DNA of 64,000 nucleotides from Arthrobacter globiformis NBRC 12137 (GCF_000238915.1 NZ_BAEG01000085.1:1-64000); one strand, 5' to 3'; positions 27,243 to 39,443 are shown, counted from the first letter of the stretch. Numbers and translations are program-made. Notes: generated by a model from the letters alone, not told the origin.

Positions 27243-28003
27243 TCGGCGCTTGCGGGCTTTTCGCCGGCGTCGGGCTGCGCAGAAGCATCCGCAGCGGCGG
27301 CCTCGGCGTCGTCTTGGGAAACCTCGGCGTCATCCGCCGCGTTGCCGTTGATGTCGAGAACTCCGGGAACCACCCCGCGCAGCCGCTCGATGCTGATGGC
27401 CCCCTCACGGACCACACGCAGGGGCAACGATGTGGCATCCACGATGGTGGACGGCCGTGCGTCGGTTCCCTCGACCGGCCGGAAGCCGCCTTCAAGGTAG
27501 ACCTCCACGGACTCCGCGAGCTGGGACTGCGCTTCGTAGGCTGTCTGCGCCGGAGCCTGGCCCGTCCTGTTTGCCGAGGACACGGCGAGGGGGCCGGTAA
27601 CGGTCAGCAGGTCGATGGCCACCTCATCGTCCGGAATGCGAAGGGCGACCGTGCCCTTCGTCTCGCCCAGGTCCCAGTCGAGGGACGGCTGGGCGTGGAA
27701 GATGAGAGTCAGCCCGCCGGGCCAGAAGGCCTCGGCAAGGTCGCGGGCATCCGGGTAGACATCGGTGGCCAGACCGTCGAGCGCATTGAGGCGCGGAATC
27801 AGGACGGGCGGCGGCATGTTCCGGCCGCGGCCCTTGGAGACCAGCAGCATGGTGACGGCCTGCGGGGAAAAGGCATCGGCAGCGATTCCGTAGACGGTGT
27901 CCGTGGGAAGGACAACGCACTTCTTCTCCAGGATCGCCCGCCGCGCGTGGGCGATTCCGGCGGTGCGCTCGTCGTCGGCCGTGCAGTTGTACGTAGTGGT
28001 CAC
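27239..28003 (-). CDS. tsaC: L-threonylcarbamoyladenylate synthase (Sua5/YrdC)
   Basis: Makes threonylcarbamoyl-AMP from threonine, bicarbonate and ATP, for the t6A modification of tRNAs that read ANN codons. The YrdC domain spans about residues 10-205 (CVVLPTDTVYGIAADAF, the SKGRGRNMPPPVLI variant of the KxR...P loop, and VSSANRTGQAPA). The last 50 residues are an Ala/Asp/Glu-rich tail, not a full Sua5 domain. It lies 15 bases after prmC and overlaps the WecG-like gene. Confidence 0.94.
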   Translation of the reverse strand: MTTTYNCTADDERTAGIAHARRAILEKKCVVLPTDTVYGIAADAFSPQAVTMLLVSKGRGRNMPPPVLIPRLNALDGLATDVYPDARDLAEAFWPGGLTLIFHAQPSLDWDLGETKGTVALRIPDDEVAIDLLTVTGPLAVSSANRTGQAPAQTAYEAQSQLAESVEVYLEGGFRPVEGTDARPSTIVDATSLPLRVVREGAISIERLRGVVPGVLDINGNAADDAEVSQDDAEAAAADASAQPDAGEKPASAE

Positions 28004-28018
28004 TGCCTCATTCTTTCA

Positions 28019-28918
28019 TTACTCCGCGGGCTGGAAAGCAAGGACGGCGCTGGTGGCGCGTTCCTTGCCGTTAAGGTCAAAATGCGTGGTGACGTCGGTC
28101 CAGAGCCCCGTCCGCTTCAGCATCGCCGATATCCAGCCGGCCTGGACTTCGGCGTGTTCCATCACGAAGTAGCCGCCGGGAACCAGAAGCCGTGCCGCCG
28201 AGGCGGCGGCCGCCGTCGGCAGTTCCATGCCGTCCGCTCCGCCGCCGTAGAGCGCTTCCGGAGGGTCGTGGAGCGCCACTTCCGGTTCATTGGGGATGGC
28301 TTCGGCGGGGATGTACGGCGGGTTGGACACCACGACGTCGAACGTCCCGTTCTGTTCCGGCATCGCGTTCCGCAGGTCCCCCAGCAGCAGGGTGACCCCC
28401 AGCGGCCGGAGATTCTTTGCCGCCCAGGCGTGCGCGAATTCACTGAACTCGACCGCGTACACCTCGGCCTCGGGCACCTCGTGCGCGATTGATCCGGCGA
28501 TGGCACCGGAGCCGGTGCCAAGATCCACCACTTTGGGACGGACCACGCCGGCACGTTCCAGTGCCTGCAGCCGGTCAATGACCAGCTGCACCACGGACTC
28601 CGTTTCCGGGCGGGGAATGAAGACGCCGGGCCCAACCGCGAGCTGGAGGTAGCGGAAGTGCGCCACGCCGGTGATGTGCTGGAGCGGAATCCGGGTGGCG
28701 CGTTCGGCAACGAGTTCGGCGTAGCCTGCCGGGGCCGGCGCATCTCCGAGCATCATGGCCCGGAGCCGGCCCAGGCCCACGCCCAGCAAATGGTCGGCCA
28801 GCAACTCGGCGTCCACCCGGGGGCTGGGCACGCCAGCCTCGGTCAGGCGCTCGGTCGCCTCGCGGACCGCAGCAGCCAGGGACTGGGCAGCCTGCTCCGA
28901 AGTGTGCTCGGACGTCAT
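28019..28918 (-). CDS. prmC: Release factor glutamine N5-methyltransferase
   Basis: Methylates the Gln of the GGQ motif in release factors RF1 and RF2. The 299-residue protein has the helical N-terminal domain, the SAM-binding motif VDLGTGSGAIA near residue 135, and the hallmark VVSNPPYIPAE near 204. Its direct substrate gene prfA lies 15 bases upstream in the same operon. Confidence 0.96.
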   Translation of the reverse strand: MTSEHTSEQAAQSLAAAVREATERLTEAGVPSPRVDAELLADHLLGVGLGRLRAMMLGDAPAPAGYAELVAERATRIPLQHITGVAHFRYLQLAVGPGVFIPRPETESVVQLVIDRLQALERAGVVRPKVVDLGTGSGAIAGSIAHEVPEAEVYAVEFSEFAHAWAAKNLRPLGVTLLLGDLRNAMPEQNGTFDVVVSNPPYIPAEAIPNEPEVALHDPPEALYGGGADGMELPTAAAASAARLLVPGGYFVMEHAEVQAGWISAMLKRTGLWTDVTTHFDLNGKERATSAVLAFQPAE

Positions 28919-28933
28919 GTGATCCTTGGGCGC

Positions 28934-30007
28934 CTAGTCGCCGATGGCGTCCAGGCGCGCCTGCTCGTCCATCTCGATGGCCGACTGGATGACCGGCTCG
29001 AGGTCACCGTTCATGACCTGGTCAAGGTTGTAGGCCTTGTAGCCGGTGCGGTGGTCGGCGATCCGGTTTTCCGGGTAGTTGTACGTGCGGATCCGCTCGG
29101 ACCGGTCCATGGTGCGGATCTGGGACTTCCGCTGCTCGGAGTTGGCGGCGTCGATCTGCTCCTGCTGGTGCGCCAGGATGCGGGCACGGAGGACGCGCAT
29201 GCCGGCTTCACGGTTCTGCAGCTGGGACTTCTCGTTCTGCATGGCCACCACGATTCCGGTGGGGAGGTGCGTGATGCGGACGGCGGAGTCGGTGGTGTTG
29301 ACGGACTGGCCGCCGGGACCGGAGGACCGGTAGACGTCGATCTTCAGGTCGTTCTGGTTGATCTCGAGCTCTTCGGGCTCATCCACCTCGGGCAGGACCA
29401 GGACGCCCGCGGCCGACGTGTGGATGCGGCCCTGGGACTCCGTCACCGGCACACGCTGGACCCGGTGCACGCCGCCCTCGAACTTGAGCCGTGCGTACAC
29501 CCCTTCGGCGGGATCGTTGGAGCTTCCCTTGACGGCCACCTGGACGTCCTTGTAGCCGCCGAGGTCGGATTCGGTGGAGGAGATGATCTCGGTCTTCCAG
29601 CCCCGTGACTCGGCGTAGCGGGTGTACATGCGCAGCAGGTCGCCGGCGAAGAGGGCAGCCTCGTCGCCGCCTTCGCCGCCCTTGACCTCAAGGATCACGT
29701 TGCGTGCATCGTCCGGGTCGCGGGGAATCAGCAGCCGGCGAAGCCGCGCCGCCGCGGTCTCCAGGGCTTCCTCCAGTTCAGGCACCTCGGCAGCAAAGTC
29801 AGGGTCCTCGGCAGCCATCTCCTTGGCAGCCGCGAGGTCATCCCGGAGAGCCTCCCATTTGTGGTAGGCGTCCACGATGCCATTCAACTGGGCAGACCGC
29901 CGCCCCAGCTTCCGCGCCAGCTTCTGGTCAGCATAAACAGCCGGATCCCCCAGCTGCGCCTGAATAGCATCATGCTCATCCAACAGGCCCTGTACGGACT
30001 CAAACAT
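28934..30007 (-). CDS. prfA: Peptide chain release factor 1
   Basis: Releases finished peptides at UAA and UAG codons. The 357-residue length, the N-terminal [16 protein letters not shown] and the linkage to prmC fit RF1 rather than RF2. The GGQ motif is [14 protein letters not shown] near residue 232. ATG 30007 has a GAGG ribosome site; the frame is open to 30127 but that part is Arg-rich non-coding sequence. A TAGACT -10 box about 30 bases upstream suggests a promoter of its own, separate from rho. Confidence 0.97.
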   Translation of the reverse strand: MFESVQGLLDEHDAIQAQLGDPAVYADQKLARKLGRRSAQLNGIVDAYHKWEALRDDLAAAKEMAAEDPDFAAEVPELEEALETAAARLRRLLIPRDPDDARNVILEVKGGEGGDEAALFAGDLLRMYTRYAESRGWKTEIISSTESDLGGYKDVQVAVKGSSNDPAEGVYARLKFEGGVHRVQRVPVTESQGRIHTSAAGVLVLPEVDEPEELEINQNDLKIDVYRSSGPGGQSVNTTDSAVRITHLPTGIVVAMQNEKSQLQNREAGMRVLRARILAHQQEQIDAANSEQRKSQIRTMDRSERIRTYNYPENRIADHRTGYKAYNLDQVMNGDLEPVIQSAIEMDEQARLDAIGD

Positions 30008-30281
30008 TTTCAAAACCTCTTTCGACTTGTAACCAAGTCTAGTGATGGACCGCAGGTGGCGAGTTAACGACGAAGCCGCACGGATTTTGCCGCCCCGGGA
30101 GCAGTCGATGACTCCCAACCTTCGCAAGCTCAGGTCGGGGCCCTCGTCATCTCCCTTGCGGGCCTGCCGGAGCTGGGAGGCCCGCGATCGAAGATCGCAA
30201 GCCTCCCAGCGTAGGGGCGGGGGCGGAAAATCCGTGCGGCGCCAGCGCGCGGAACCGCCAGAAACCAGCGGTTACGCGACG
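30008..30281. repeat. Palindrome-rich intergenic element between prfA and rho
   Basis: 274 bases without a gene. A near-perfect inverted repeat borders 30075-30240: 14 exact base pairs (30075-30088 with 30227-30240), extended by seven more pairs past a single bulge. Inside it lies a second hairpin, GCTGGGAGGC (30172-30181) with GCCTCCCAGC (30201-30210), itself enclosing GCGATC-GAA-GATCGC (30184-30198). No T-run follows, no ORF fits and no target duplication is obvious. It may be a palindromic dispersed repeat or a structured RNA or terminator region. In M. tuberculosis this spot holds rpmE. Confidence 0.7.
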
Positions 30282-32462
<2,181 letters not shown>

Positions 32463-32908
32463 GAAGGATCCTTCCCCCTCGACGGCGTCCAGACTGTGAG
32501 CTGGACGCGATGATTGGATCTGGGCTGCAGTTCAGATCTGCAGCCGGGATGTCGGCCTTGCCGGTTGGAGTTCGGCCAGCAGGGCCGGATACTGATCACC
32601 TTCAAACGCTCCGCATAACTGGCGGGGCGGCGGACTGGCGGTTCAGGGAACAGATACACATCTGTAGGTTCCTGGCCAGGCCAAGCAGGCGGCACCGGAA
32701 AATATTGCGCAATAAGAGATCGAAGCAGCAGCAGCAGATCGAAGCAGATTCTGACCCGATGGCCGTTTAAGGCCATTCTCGGAGTCGTGGACTGCACGGT
32801 CTCTTGGCTGCAGGGCCCTCTCGACTGCAGAGTCGCCGTCGGGCTGCATCAATGAACGATATGGCGATTCAGTGAATGCGGTGGTGACTGCGGAGACTGC
32901 ATGCGGTG
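32463..32908 (-). promoter_or_regulatory. Promoter and long leader of rho
   Basis: 446 bases without a gene. It contains three perfect short palindromes: GGCTGCAG/CTGCAGCC (32523-32530, 32538-32545), TATTGCGCAATA (32703-32714) and ATGGCC/GGCCAT (32759-32764, 32771-32776). Rho genes are commonly autoregulated through their leaders, so a long structured leader is expected; the transcription start was not found. No ORF of credible size was seen. Confidence 0.55.
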
Positions 32909-33883
32909 TTACCGCCGGTGCACTCCCACTTTAGCACCTTCGACGTCGACTGCCAGCTTCATCACACGCCAGTTGATGTCCGGCGTGTTTGCCCCCGAAA
33001 ACGCGGCAATGAATTCCAGAACGGTGGCGGCCTCTGCCTCGCCGTTGGCCAGGACCAGAACCGTGGGTCCGGCTCCGGACACAACGGCGGCGTGGCCGGC
33101 GCCGCGGAGCGCCTTGATCAGGCCGGCGCTGGGCCGCATCGCCTCCGCGCGGTAGCTCTGGTGCAGGAAGTCCTCCGTGCCGGCCAGCAGGAATTCAGGC
33201 TTCTGGGTGAGCGCATGGATCAGAAGCGCAGCCCGGCCGGAGTTCATCGCGGCCGCGTGGTGACCGATGGACGCGGGGAGCAAGGCGCGCGCGGCCTCGG
33301 TAGAGAGCTCGTAGTCCGGAACTGCCACGATGGGGATGACGGCCGCGTCGACGGTGGCGCAGGTGCTGCTGTACTGGTCACTGTCCTGCCACGACAGCGC
33401 CAGTCCGCCGTAGATCGCGGGAGCGACGTTGTCCGGGTGGCCTTCCAGTTCGCTGGTCAGCTGCAGGATCCAGTTCCGGTCCTGCTGCTCCCCCGCGGGC
33501 AGCAGCGCGTTGGCCGCCGTCACGGCTGCCACGACCGCCGACGCCGACGAACCCAGGCCACGGCCGTGCGGATTAACGTTTTCGGCGGTGATCTTCAGGC
33601 CGGTGTGACGGTAGCCCACCCGTCCGAAGGCGGCATTCATCGCCCGGACCACCAGGTGGCTGGCGTCGCGCGGAAGGGAATCGGCACCCTCGCCGCTGAG
33701 TTCGAAGACCAGCTCGTCGCTGTCCAGGCTCTCCACGGTGAGGGTGTCGTGCAGCGTGAGTGCCAGCCCGAGGCTGTCATAGCCGGGGCCAAGATTGGCG
33801 CTGGTGGCCGGAACCCGGACCGTCACCAGCTGCCCGGCCTGGATGGCGGGCAGCTGGGCGGTCTGCGGCAGCATGGTTTCCAC
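32909..33883 (-). CDS. thrB: Homoserine kinase
   Basis: Phosphorylates homoserine to O-phosphohomoserine for threonine synthesis. The 324-residue GHMP-family protein shows VPATSANLGPGYDSLGLA near residue 25 and the ATP loop GRGLGSSASAVVAA near 105. The start is probably GTG 33883, two bases after the thrC stop, with GGAAG upstream; ATG 33874 is an alternative. It is the last gene of the hom-thrC-thrB cluster. Confidence 0.95.
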   Translation of the reverse strand: METMLPQTAQLPAIQAGQLVTVRVPATSANLGPGYDSLGLALTLHDTLTVESLDSDELVFELSGEGADSLPRDASHLVVRAMNAAFGRVGYRHTGLKITAENVNPHGRGLGSSASAVVAAVTAANALLPAGEQQDRNWILQLTSELEGHPDNVAPAIYGGLALSWQDSDQYSSTCATVDAAVIPIVAVPDYELSTEAARALLPASIGHHAAAMNSGRAALLIHALTQKPEFLLAGTEDFLHQSYRAEAMRPSAGLIKALRGAGHAAVVSGAGPTVLVLANGEAEAATVLEFIAAFSGANTPDINWRVMKLAVDVEGAKVGVHRR

Positions 33884-33885
33884 TG

Positions 33886-34992
33886 TTATTTGTCTTCCAG
33901 TCCCAGTTCTGCAGCAACGGTCACGACGTCGTTGGGCACCTTGACGGGCTGGACATCGCTGCCGTCCTCGGTCCTGAGGGCCCACTGGGGGTCCTTGAGG
34001 CCGTGGCCGGTGACGGTGATGGCGATGGTCTTGCCGGACGGCACCTCGCCTGCGGCGTGCTTCTTGAGCAGGCCCGCGACGCCGGCGGCCGAGCCGGGCT
34101 CCACGAAGACGCCTTCGCGGGAGGACAGCCAGCGGTGGGCGGCCAGGATTTCCTCGTCAGTGACGGAATCGATGAATCCGCCGGACTCGTCACGGGCGGC
34201 GATGGCGCCGTCCCAGGAGGCCGGGTTGCCGATCCGGATGGCGGTGGCGATGGTGTCCGGTTCCGTGATGGGGTGGCCGGCCACGAACGGCGCGGCGCCG
34301 GCGGCCTGGAAGCCCCACATGGCGGGGGTCTTGGTGGCGACGGGTGCAAGCGTTCCGGCGGTCTCGGACTCGAACGGGGCGGAGTACTCCTTGTAGCCCT
34401 TCCAGTAGGCCGTGATGTTTCCGGCGTTGCCGACCGGCAGCACGTGGATGTCCGGGGCGTCGCCCAGGGCGTCGACGATCTCGAAGGCGCCCGTCTTCTG
34501 GCCCTGGATGCGGGCCGGGTTCACGGAGTTGACCAGGAAGACAGGGTAGGACTCGCCCAGCTTGCGGGCGATGTCCAGGCAGTTGTCGAAGTTGCCGTCA
34601 ACCTGCAGGAGCGTGGCACCGTGCGCGATGGCCTGGCTCAGCTTGCCCATGGAGATCTTGCCTTCGGGCACCAGCACGGCACAGGTCAGGCCGGCGGCGG
34701 TGGCGTACGCGGCAGCGGAGGCGGACGTGTTTCCGGTGGAGGCGCACACAACGGCCTTGGCCCCGGCCTCCACGGCCGCGGTCATGGCCATGGTCATGCC
34801 GCGGTCCTTGAAGGAACCGGTCGGGTTCATGCCCTCGACCTTGAGGTAGACGTCAGAGCCGGTCAGCTCGGAGAGCTTCTGGGCGTAGACCAGGGGCGTG
34901 CCGCCCTCGCCGAGGGTGATGACCCTGGTGGCCGCCGTTACGGGCAGACGGTCAGCGTATTCGCGGATGACACCGCGCCATTGGTGAGCCAC
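33886..34992 (-). CDS. thrC: Threonine synthase
   Basis: PLP enzyme that converts O-phosphohomoserine to threonine; 368 residues. The PLP lysine is in TGSFKDRGM near residue 62, [14 protein letters not shown] binds the cofactor phosphate, and [15 protein letters not shown] is intact. The GTG start at 34992 directly abuts the hom stop codon (TAAGTG), and the AGAAGGAG ribosome site lies within the end of hom. Confidence 0.97.
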   Translation of the reverse strand: MAHQWRGVIREYADRLPVTAATRVITLGEGGTPLVYAQKLSELTGSDVYLKVEGMNPTGSFKDRGMTMAMTAAVEAGAKAVVCASTGNTSASAAAYATAAGLTCAVLVPEGKISMGKLSQAIAHGATLLQVDGNFDNCLDIARKLGESYPVFLVNSVNPARIQGQKTGAFEIVDALGDAPDIHVLPVGNAGNITAYWKGYKEYSAPFESETAGTLAPVATKTPAMWGFQAAGAAPFVAGHPITEPDTIATAIRIGNPASWDGAIAARDESGGFIDSVTDEEILAAHRWLSSREGVFVEPGSAAGVAGLLKKHAAGEVPSGKTIAITVTGHGLKDPQWALRTEDGSDVQPVKVPNDVVTVAAELGLEDK

Positions 34993-36309
34993 TTAAGCTC
35001 CTTCTACCCGAAGTACGGATGTAACGGAATTGATCACGTCAAGGCCCTTCACGGCTTCGACGGTCGCTGCCAGTGCAGCTTCGCTTGCGCGGTGGGTGAC
35101 GATCCGCAGCTCGGCCGATTCCACGTTGGAGTCGGCATCGCGGTGGATGGTCTGGCGCATGATTTCGATGGAGACGCCGTGCTCCGCGAAGAGCTGGGCA
35201 ATCTTGGCCAGCACGCCGGGCTGGTCCGCCACGTCCAGGCCGATGTAGTAGCTGGTGGTCGCGGCGTCGATGGGCAGCGCCGGGACGTGGCCGGTGGTGG
35301 ACTCGATGCGTCCGGGACCGCCCAGGACGATGCGGCGGGCAGCCGAGACGAGGTCGCCCAGCACGGCTGACGCCGTCGGTGTTCCACCGGCACCCTGGCC
35401 GTAGAACATCAGTTCACCGGCGTTCTCCGCCTCGACGAAGACAGCGTTGAAGGCACCGCGGACGGCTGCCAGCGGGTGTTCGCGGGGCAGCAGCGTCGGG
35501 TGCACGCGCACGGAAACGCCCTCGCTGCCGTCACCGTTGCCGATTTTCTCGGCGATGGCCAGCAGCTTGATGACAAAGCCGGCCTCCTTCGCGGCGGCGA
35601 TGTCCGCGGCGCTGACGCGGGTGATTCCCTCGCAGTAGACGTGCTCCAGGTCGAAGCGGGTGTGGAACGACAGGGACGCCAGGATTGCGGCCTTGGCGGC
35701 GGCGTCGTGGCCCTCGACGTCGGCTGTAGGGTCAGCTTCGGCGTAGCCGAGCCGCTGGGCCTCGGCGAGTGCGTCGGCGAACTGCGCGCCGGTGGAGTCC
35801 ATCTGGTCCAGGATGAAGTTGGTGGTGCCGTTGACGATGCCCAGCACACGGGTGATGCGGTCGCCGGACAGGCTGTCGCGGATGGGGCGCAGGATGGGGA
35901 TGGCGCCTGCCACGGCGGCTTCGTAGGACAGCTCGACGCCGGCCTTGTCCGCCTCTTCGTAGAGCGCAGGACCGTCGGCCGCCAGCAGGGCCTTGTTGCC
36001 CGTGACCACACTGGCGCCGTTCTGGATGGCTGACAGGATCAGCGACCGGGCGGGCTCGATGCCGCCCATCAGCTCGATCACGAGGTCGGCGTCCTTGACC
36101 AGCGTTTCAGCGTCGGTGGTGAACAGCTCGCGCGGGAGGTCCACCTCGCGCTCGGCATCGAGGTTCCGCACCGCGATGCCGGCCAGTTCCAGGCGGGCGC
36201 CGGTGCGCGGCGCCAGGGTGCCGGCGTCGTCGATCAGAATCCGCGCCACCTGAGCCCCGACGTTGCCACAGCCCAGCAGGGCCACTTTCAGGGTTCGCAA
36301 TTCGGTCAT
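34993..36309 (-). CDS. hom: Homoserine dehydrogenase
   Basis: Reduces aspartate semialdehyde to homoserine, the branch to threonine and methionine. The 438-residue protein has the N-terminal Rossmann motif LLGCGNVGAQVA, the catalytic domain with SYEAAVAGAIPIL, and a C-terminal ACT domain (about 355-438, starting YYIGLDVADQPGVLA) that usually senses threonine. ATG 36309 abuts the lysA stop (TGAATG). Confidence 0.97.
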   Translation of the reverse strand: MTELRTLKVALLGCGNVGAQVARILIDDAGTLAPRTGARLELAGIAVRNLDAEREVDLPRELFTTDAETLVKDADLVIELMGGIEPARSLILSAIQNGASVVTGNKALLAADGPALYEEADKAGVELSYEAAVAGAIPILRPIRDSLSGDRITRVLGIVNGTTNFILDQMDSTGAQFADALAEAQRLGYAEADPTADVEGHDAAAKAAILASLSFHTRFDLEHVYCEGITRVSAADIAAAKEAGFVIKLLAIAEKIGNGDGSEGVSVRVHPTLLPREHPLAAVRGAFNAVFVEAENAGELMFYGQGAGGTPTASAVLGDLVSAARRIVLGGPGRIESTTGHVPALPIDAATTSYYIGLDVADQPGVLAKIAQLFAEHGVSIEIMRQTIHRDADSNVESAELRIVTHRASEAALAATVEAVKGLDVINSVTSVLRVEGA

Positions 36310-37791
36310 TCAGGCTCCCATGTCGCGGTTCAGCAGATCTTCTTCGGTTTCCCCGCGGACAATGAGCCGGGGAGATCCGTCGCGCACAGCGACAACGCCC
36401 GGCCGGGCCAGATAGTTGTAGTTGCTTGACAGGGCCCAGCAGTAGGCGCCGGTCCCCGGTACAGCGAGCAGATCACCGGCTGCCACGTCCTCGGGCAGAT
36501 ATACATCTCTAACAACTATGTCGCCGCTCTCGCAATGTTTGCCCACTACGCGGGACAGCTGCGGGGCCGCTGCGGAAGTCCTCGACGCGAGAATGGCCGA
36601 ATAATCCGCGTCATACAGCACCGGACGGGCGTTGTCGCTCATGCCGCCGTCCACTGACACATAGCGGCGCGGGTGCGTAACGTTTTTTTCGGCGGATTCG
36701 CCGGAGCCGGCGGCCGGGGCGTCCACCCGGACGGTTTTCAGGGTGCCCACCTCGTACAGCGTGAAGGTGCTGCTGCCCACGATGGCACGGCCCGGCTCGA
36801 TGGAAATCCGGGGTGCTGTAATCCCCAGTTCGGCGCATTTGGAACGCACGACGGCGGCCATCGCCTTCGCGATGTCGGCGGCCGGGCGGGGCGTATCCAC
36901 CGGCGTGTAGGCGATGCCGTAGCCGCCGCCGAGGTCAAGTTCGGGCAGGGTGATGGAATATTTGGCCTGCACAGCCGCCAGGAAGGAAAGGAGCTTCTCG
37001 GCGGCCAGCGCAAAGCCGTCCGGCTCAAAGATCTGCGAACCGATGTGGCAGTGCAGGCCCAGCAGCTCCACGCTGGCGTAGGACGTTGCCGCGGCGACGG
37101 CTTCCTCGGCAGCGGACAGGCCCGCCTCAGCAGTGGAATCCTCCGCCATGGAGAGGCCGAATTTCTGGTCCTCGTGGGCGGTGGCGATGAACTCGTGGGT
37201 GTGGGCGTGCACACCGGGCGTCAGCCGCAGCATGACCTTGGCGGTCTCCCCGCGGCCGGCGGCGATCTTGGCCACGCGCTCCAGCTCGTCCAGGCTGTCC
37301 ACCACGATGCGGCCGAGGTTCATGTCCAGCGCCCGGTTGATCTCGGCGTCGGACTTGTTGTTGCCGTGCAGGGACAGGTTGGCACCGTCGATGCCGGCAC
37401 GGGCTGCGACGGCAAGTTCACCGCCGGAACACGTATCCAGCCGCAGGCCCTCGTCGGCTACCCACGCCGCGACGGCGGTGCACAGGAAGGACTTGCCGGC
37501 GTAGTAGACGTCCACTCCCCCGCAGATGTCGGCGAAGGCGTCGTCGAACGCATCCTTGAAGGCACGGGCGCGGGCACGGAAGTCCGATTCGCTCATGACG
37601 AAAAGCGGCGTGCCGAACTGCTCCTTGAGGGCGCTGACCGGGATCCCGTCAACGGCAAGTTCGCCGCCGGCGTTCCGCTCCACTCCGCCGGCCCATACCG
37701 GGGTGTGCAGGGCATTGAGGTCCGCGGGGACGCCGAGCCAATCCGGAGCCAGCGGCGAGGCTGGGCTGGTGGATTCCTGCAATCCGATCAC
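36310..37791 (-). CDS. lysA: Diaminopimelate decarboxylase
   Basis: Decarboxylates meso-diaminopimelate to L-lysine. A 493-residue PLP enzyme of the alanine-racemase fold: VYYAGKSFLC carries the PLP lysine near residue 98, followed by HGNNKS, HCHIGSQI and GGGYGIAY. The start is read as GTG 37791, whose GTGA overlaps the argS stop by four bases; the longer frame to 37866 lies inside argS. The argS-lysA-hom-thrC-thrB order is conserved in actinobacteria. Confidence 0.95.
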   Translation of the reverse strand: MIGLQESTSPASPLAPDWLGVPADLNALHTPVWAGGVERNAGGELAVDGIPVSALKEQFGTPLFVMSESDFRARARAFKDAFDDAFADICGGVDVYYAGKSFLCTAVAAWVADEGLRLDTCSGGELAVAARAGIDGANLSLHGNNKSDAEINRALDMNLGRIVVDSLDELERVAKIAAGRGETAKVMLRLTPGVHAHTHEFIATAHEDQKFGLSMAEDSTAEAGLSAAEEAVAAATSYASVELLGLHCHIGSQIFEPDGFALAAEKLLSFLAAVQAKYSITLPELDLGGGYGIAYTPVDTPRPAADIAKAMAAVVRSKCAELGITAPRISIEPGRAIVGSSTFTLYEVGTLKTVRVDAPAAGSGESAEKNVTHPRRYVSVDGGMSDNARPVLYDADYSAILASRTSAAAPQLSRVVGKHCESGDIVVRDVYLPEDVAAGDLLAVPGTGAYCWALSSNYNYLARPGVVAVRDGSPRLIVRGETEEDLLNRDMGA

Positions 37792-39437
37792 ATCCGTTCC
37801 GGCGCCGAAACGCCCAGCAGTTCGAGTCCGTTGGCGAGCACCTGGCTGGTGGCGTCGTTGAGCCACAGCCTGGTGCGGTTGGTGTCCGTGACGGGTTCGT
37901 CGCCCATGGGCGCCACCCGGCAGGCGTCATACCAGCGGTGGTAGGCACCGGCGATGACCTCGAGGTGCCGTGCCACGCGGTGCGGCTCGCGGAGTTCCGC
38001 CGCTTTGGCCACGATGGAGGGGTAGCTGCCCAGGTAGGAGAGCAGTTCGTTCTCCGTGGCGTGGTCCAGCAGGGAGGCGTCGAAGGCGCTCCGGTCCACC
38101 CCGGCAGCCACGGCGTTGCGGGCGGTGCCGCACGAGCGGGCGTGCGCGTACTGCACGTAGAACACGGGGTTCTCGTTGGAGTGCTTCTTGAGCAGCTCGG
38201 GGTCCAGCGTGAGCGGGGAATCGGCCGGGAAGCGTGCCAGCGAATAGCGGACCGCGTCCGTTCCCAGCCAGGAGATCAGGTCCTTGAGCTCAATGATGTT
38301 GCCTGCGCGCTTGGAGAGCTTGGCGCCGTTGACGGACACCAGCTGGCCAATCAGGACCTCAATGTTGACCTCGGGGTCGTCCCCGGCCGCGGCGGCAATG
38401 GCCTTGAGCCGGTTGATGTAGCCGTGGTGGTCGGCTCCCAGGAGGTAGATCTTTTCCGTGTAGCCGCGGTCCTTCTTGGACAGGTAGTAAGCGGCGTCGG
38501 CGGCGAAGTAGGTCGGTTCGCCGTTCGCGCGGATCATGACGCGGTCCTTGTCATCACCGAAGTCGGTGGTGCGCAGCCAGACGGCACCGCCGTCGTCGAA
38601 AACGTGGCCCTGCTCGCGAAGGCGGGCAACGGCACTTTCGATGGCGCCGGCGTCGTGAAGCTCCTGCTCGGAGAAGAACACGTCGAAGGAGACCCCGAAG
38701 TCCGCCAGGGTGTCCTTGATGTCCTTGAGCTGCGCCTCGTAGGCCGCGGCCCGGATAACGGGCAGTGCCGCAGCATCCGTCAGTTCGCGGATGTCCGGGT
38801 GCCGGGTCAGGACCTCATGGCCGAGATCGCGGATGTATTCTCCCGGGTAGCCGCCCTCAGGCACGTCGCGGCCGTGCAGGCGCGACAACACCGAGTTGGC
38901 GAACACATTCATCTGGGAGCCGGCGTCGTTGATGTAATACTCGGCGGTGACGTCGGCACCCGAGGCGCGAAGCACCCTGGCGATCGAGTCGCCCAGGGCC
39001 GCCCAGCGGGTGTGGCCGATATGCAGCGGGCCGGTGGGGTTGGCGGAAACAAACTCCATGTTCACGGTGTGGCCGGCGAGCGCGGCGTTGGTGCCGTATT
39101 CCCTGCCTGCTTCAACGATGACCTTGGCCAGCGCTCCGGCGGTGGCAGCGTCAACTGTGATGTTCAGGAAGCCGGGACCGGCGATTTCCACACCATCCAC
39201 GCCGTTGATGTCCTTGAGCCGGGCGCTGAGCAGCGTGGCGAATTCGCGCGGGTTCGTTCCGGCCTTCTTGGCCAGCTGCAGGGCGATGTTGGTGGCCCAG
39301 TCGCCGTGCTCCCGGTTCTTCGGACGCTCAACCAGGACGGAGTCCGGTATAGCCGCCTCGGCAAGGGCGATGTCGCCGGCGGCAACGGCGTCTTTCAGGC
39401 AGGCGGATATTGCGAGGGAGAGTTCTTCGGGAGTCAC
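37788..39437 (-). CDS. argS: Arginyl-tRNA synthetase
   Basis: Charges tRNA-Arg; 549 residues. The additional N-terminal domain (about 1-110) is followed by the class I signature HIGHTR near residue 119 and the KMSKS equivalent KLSKRAGN near 367, and a DALR-type anticodon-binding C-terminus. GTG 39437 lies six bases after a TAGTCT -10 box, so argS is likely the leaderless first gene of the argS-lysA-hom-thrCB operon. A tRNA-Arg gene lies 3 kb away on the other strand, probably by chance. Confidence 0.97.
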   Translation of the reverse strand: MTPEELSLAISACLKDAVAAGDIALAEAAIPDSVLVERPKNREHGDWATNIALQLAKKAGTNPREFATLLSARLKDINGVDGVEIAGPGFLNITVDAATAGALAKVIVEAGREYGTNAALAGHTVNMEFVSANPTGPLHIGHTRWAALGDSIARVLRASGADVTAEYYINDAGSQMNVFANSVLSRLHGRDVPEGGYPGEYIRDLGHEVLTRHPDIRELTDAAALPVIRAAAYEAQLKDIKDTLADFGVSFDVFFSEQELHDAGAIESAVARLREQGHVFDDGGAVWLRTTDFGDDKDRVMIRANGEPTYFAADAAYYLSKKDRGYTEKIYLLGADHHGYINRLKAIAAAAGDDPEVNIEVLIGQLVSVNGAKLSKRAGNIIELKDLISWLGTDAVRYSLARFPADSPLTLDPELLKKHSNENPVFYVQYAHARSCGTARNAVAAGVDRSAFDASLLDHATENELLSYLGSYPSIVAKAAELREPHRVARHLEVIAGAYHRWYDACRVAPMGDEPVTDTNRTRLWLNDATSQVLANGLELLGVSAPERM

Positions 39438-39443
39438 ACTCCT

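Noticed and set aside
30172..30210. The inner hairpin of the prfA-rho gap as a rho terminator.
   Set aside because: Strong stem but no T-run on the minus strand, so it is not a canonical intrinsic terminator; kept as part of the palindromic element.
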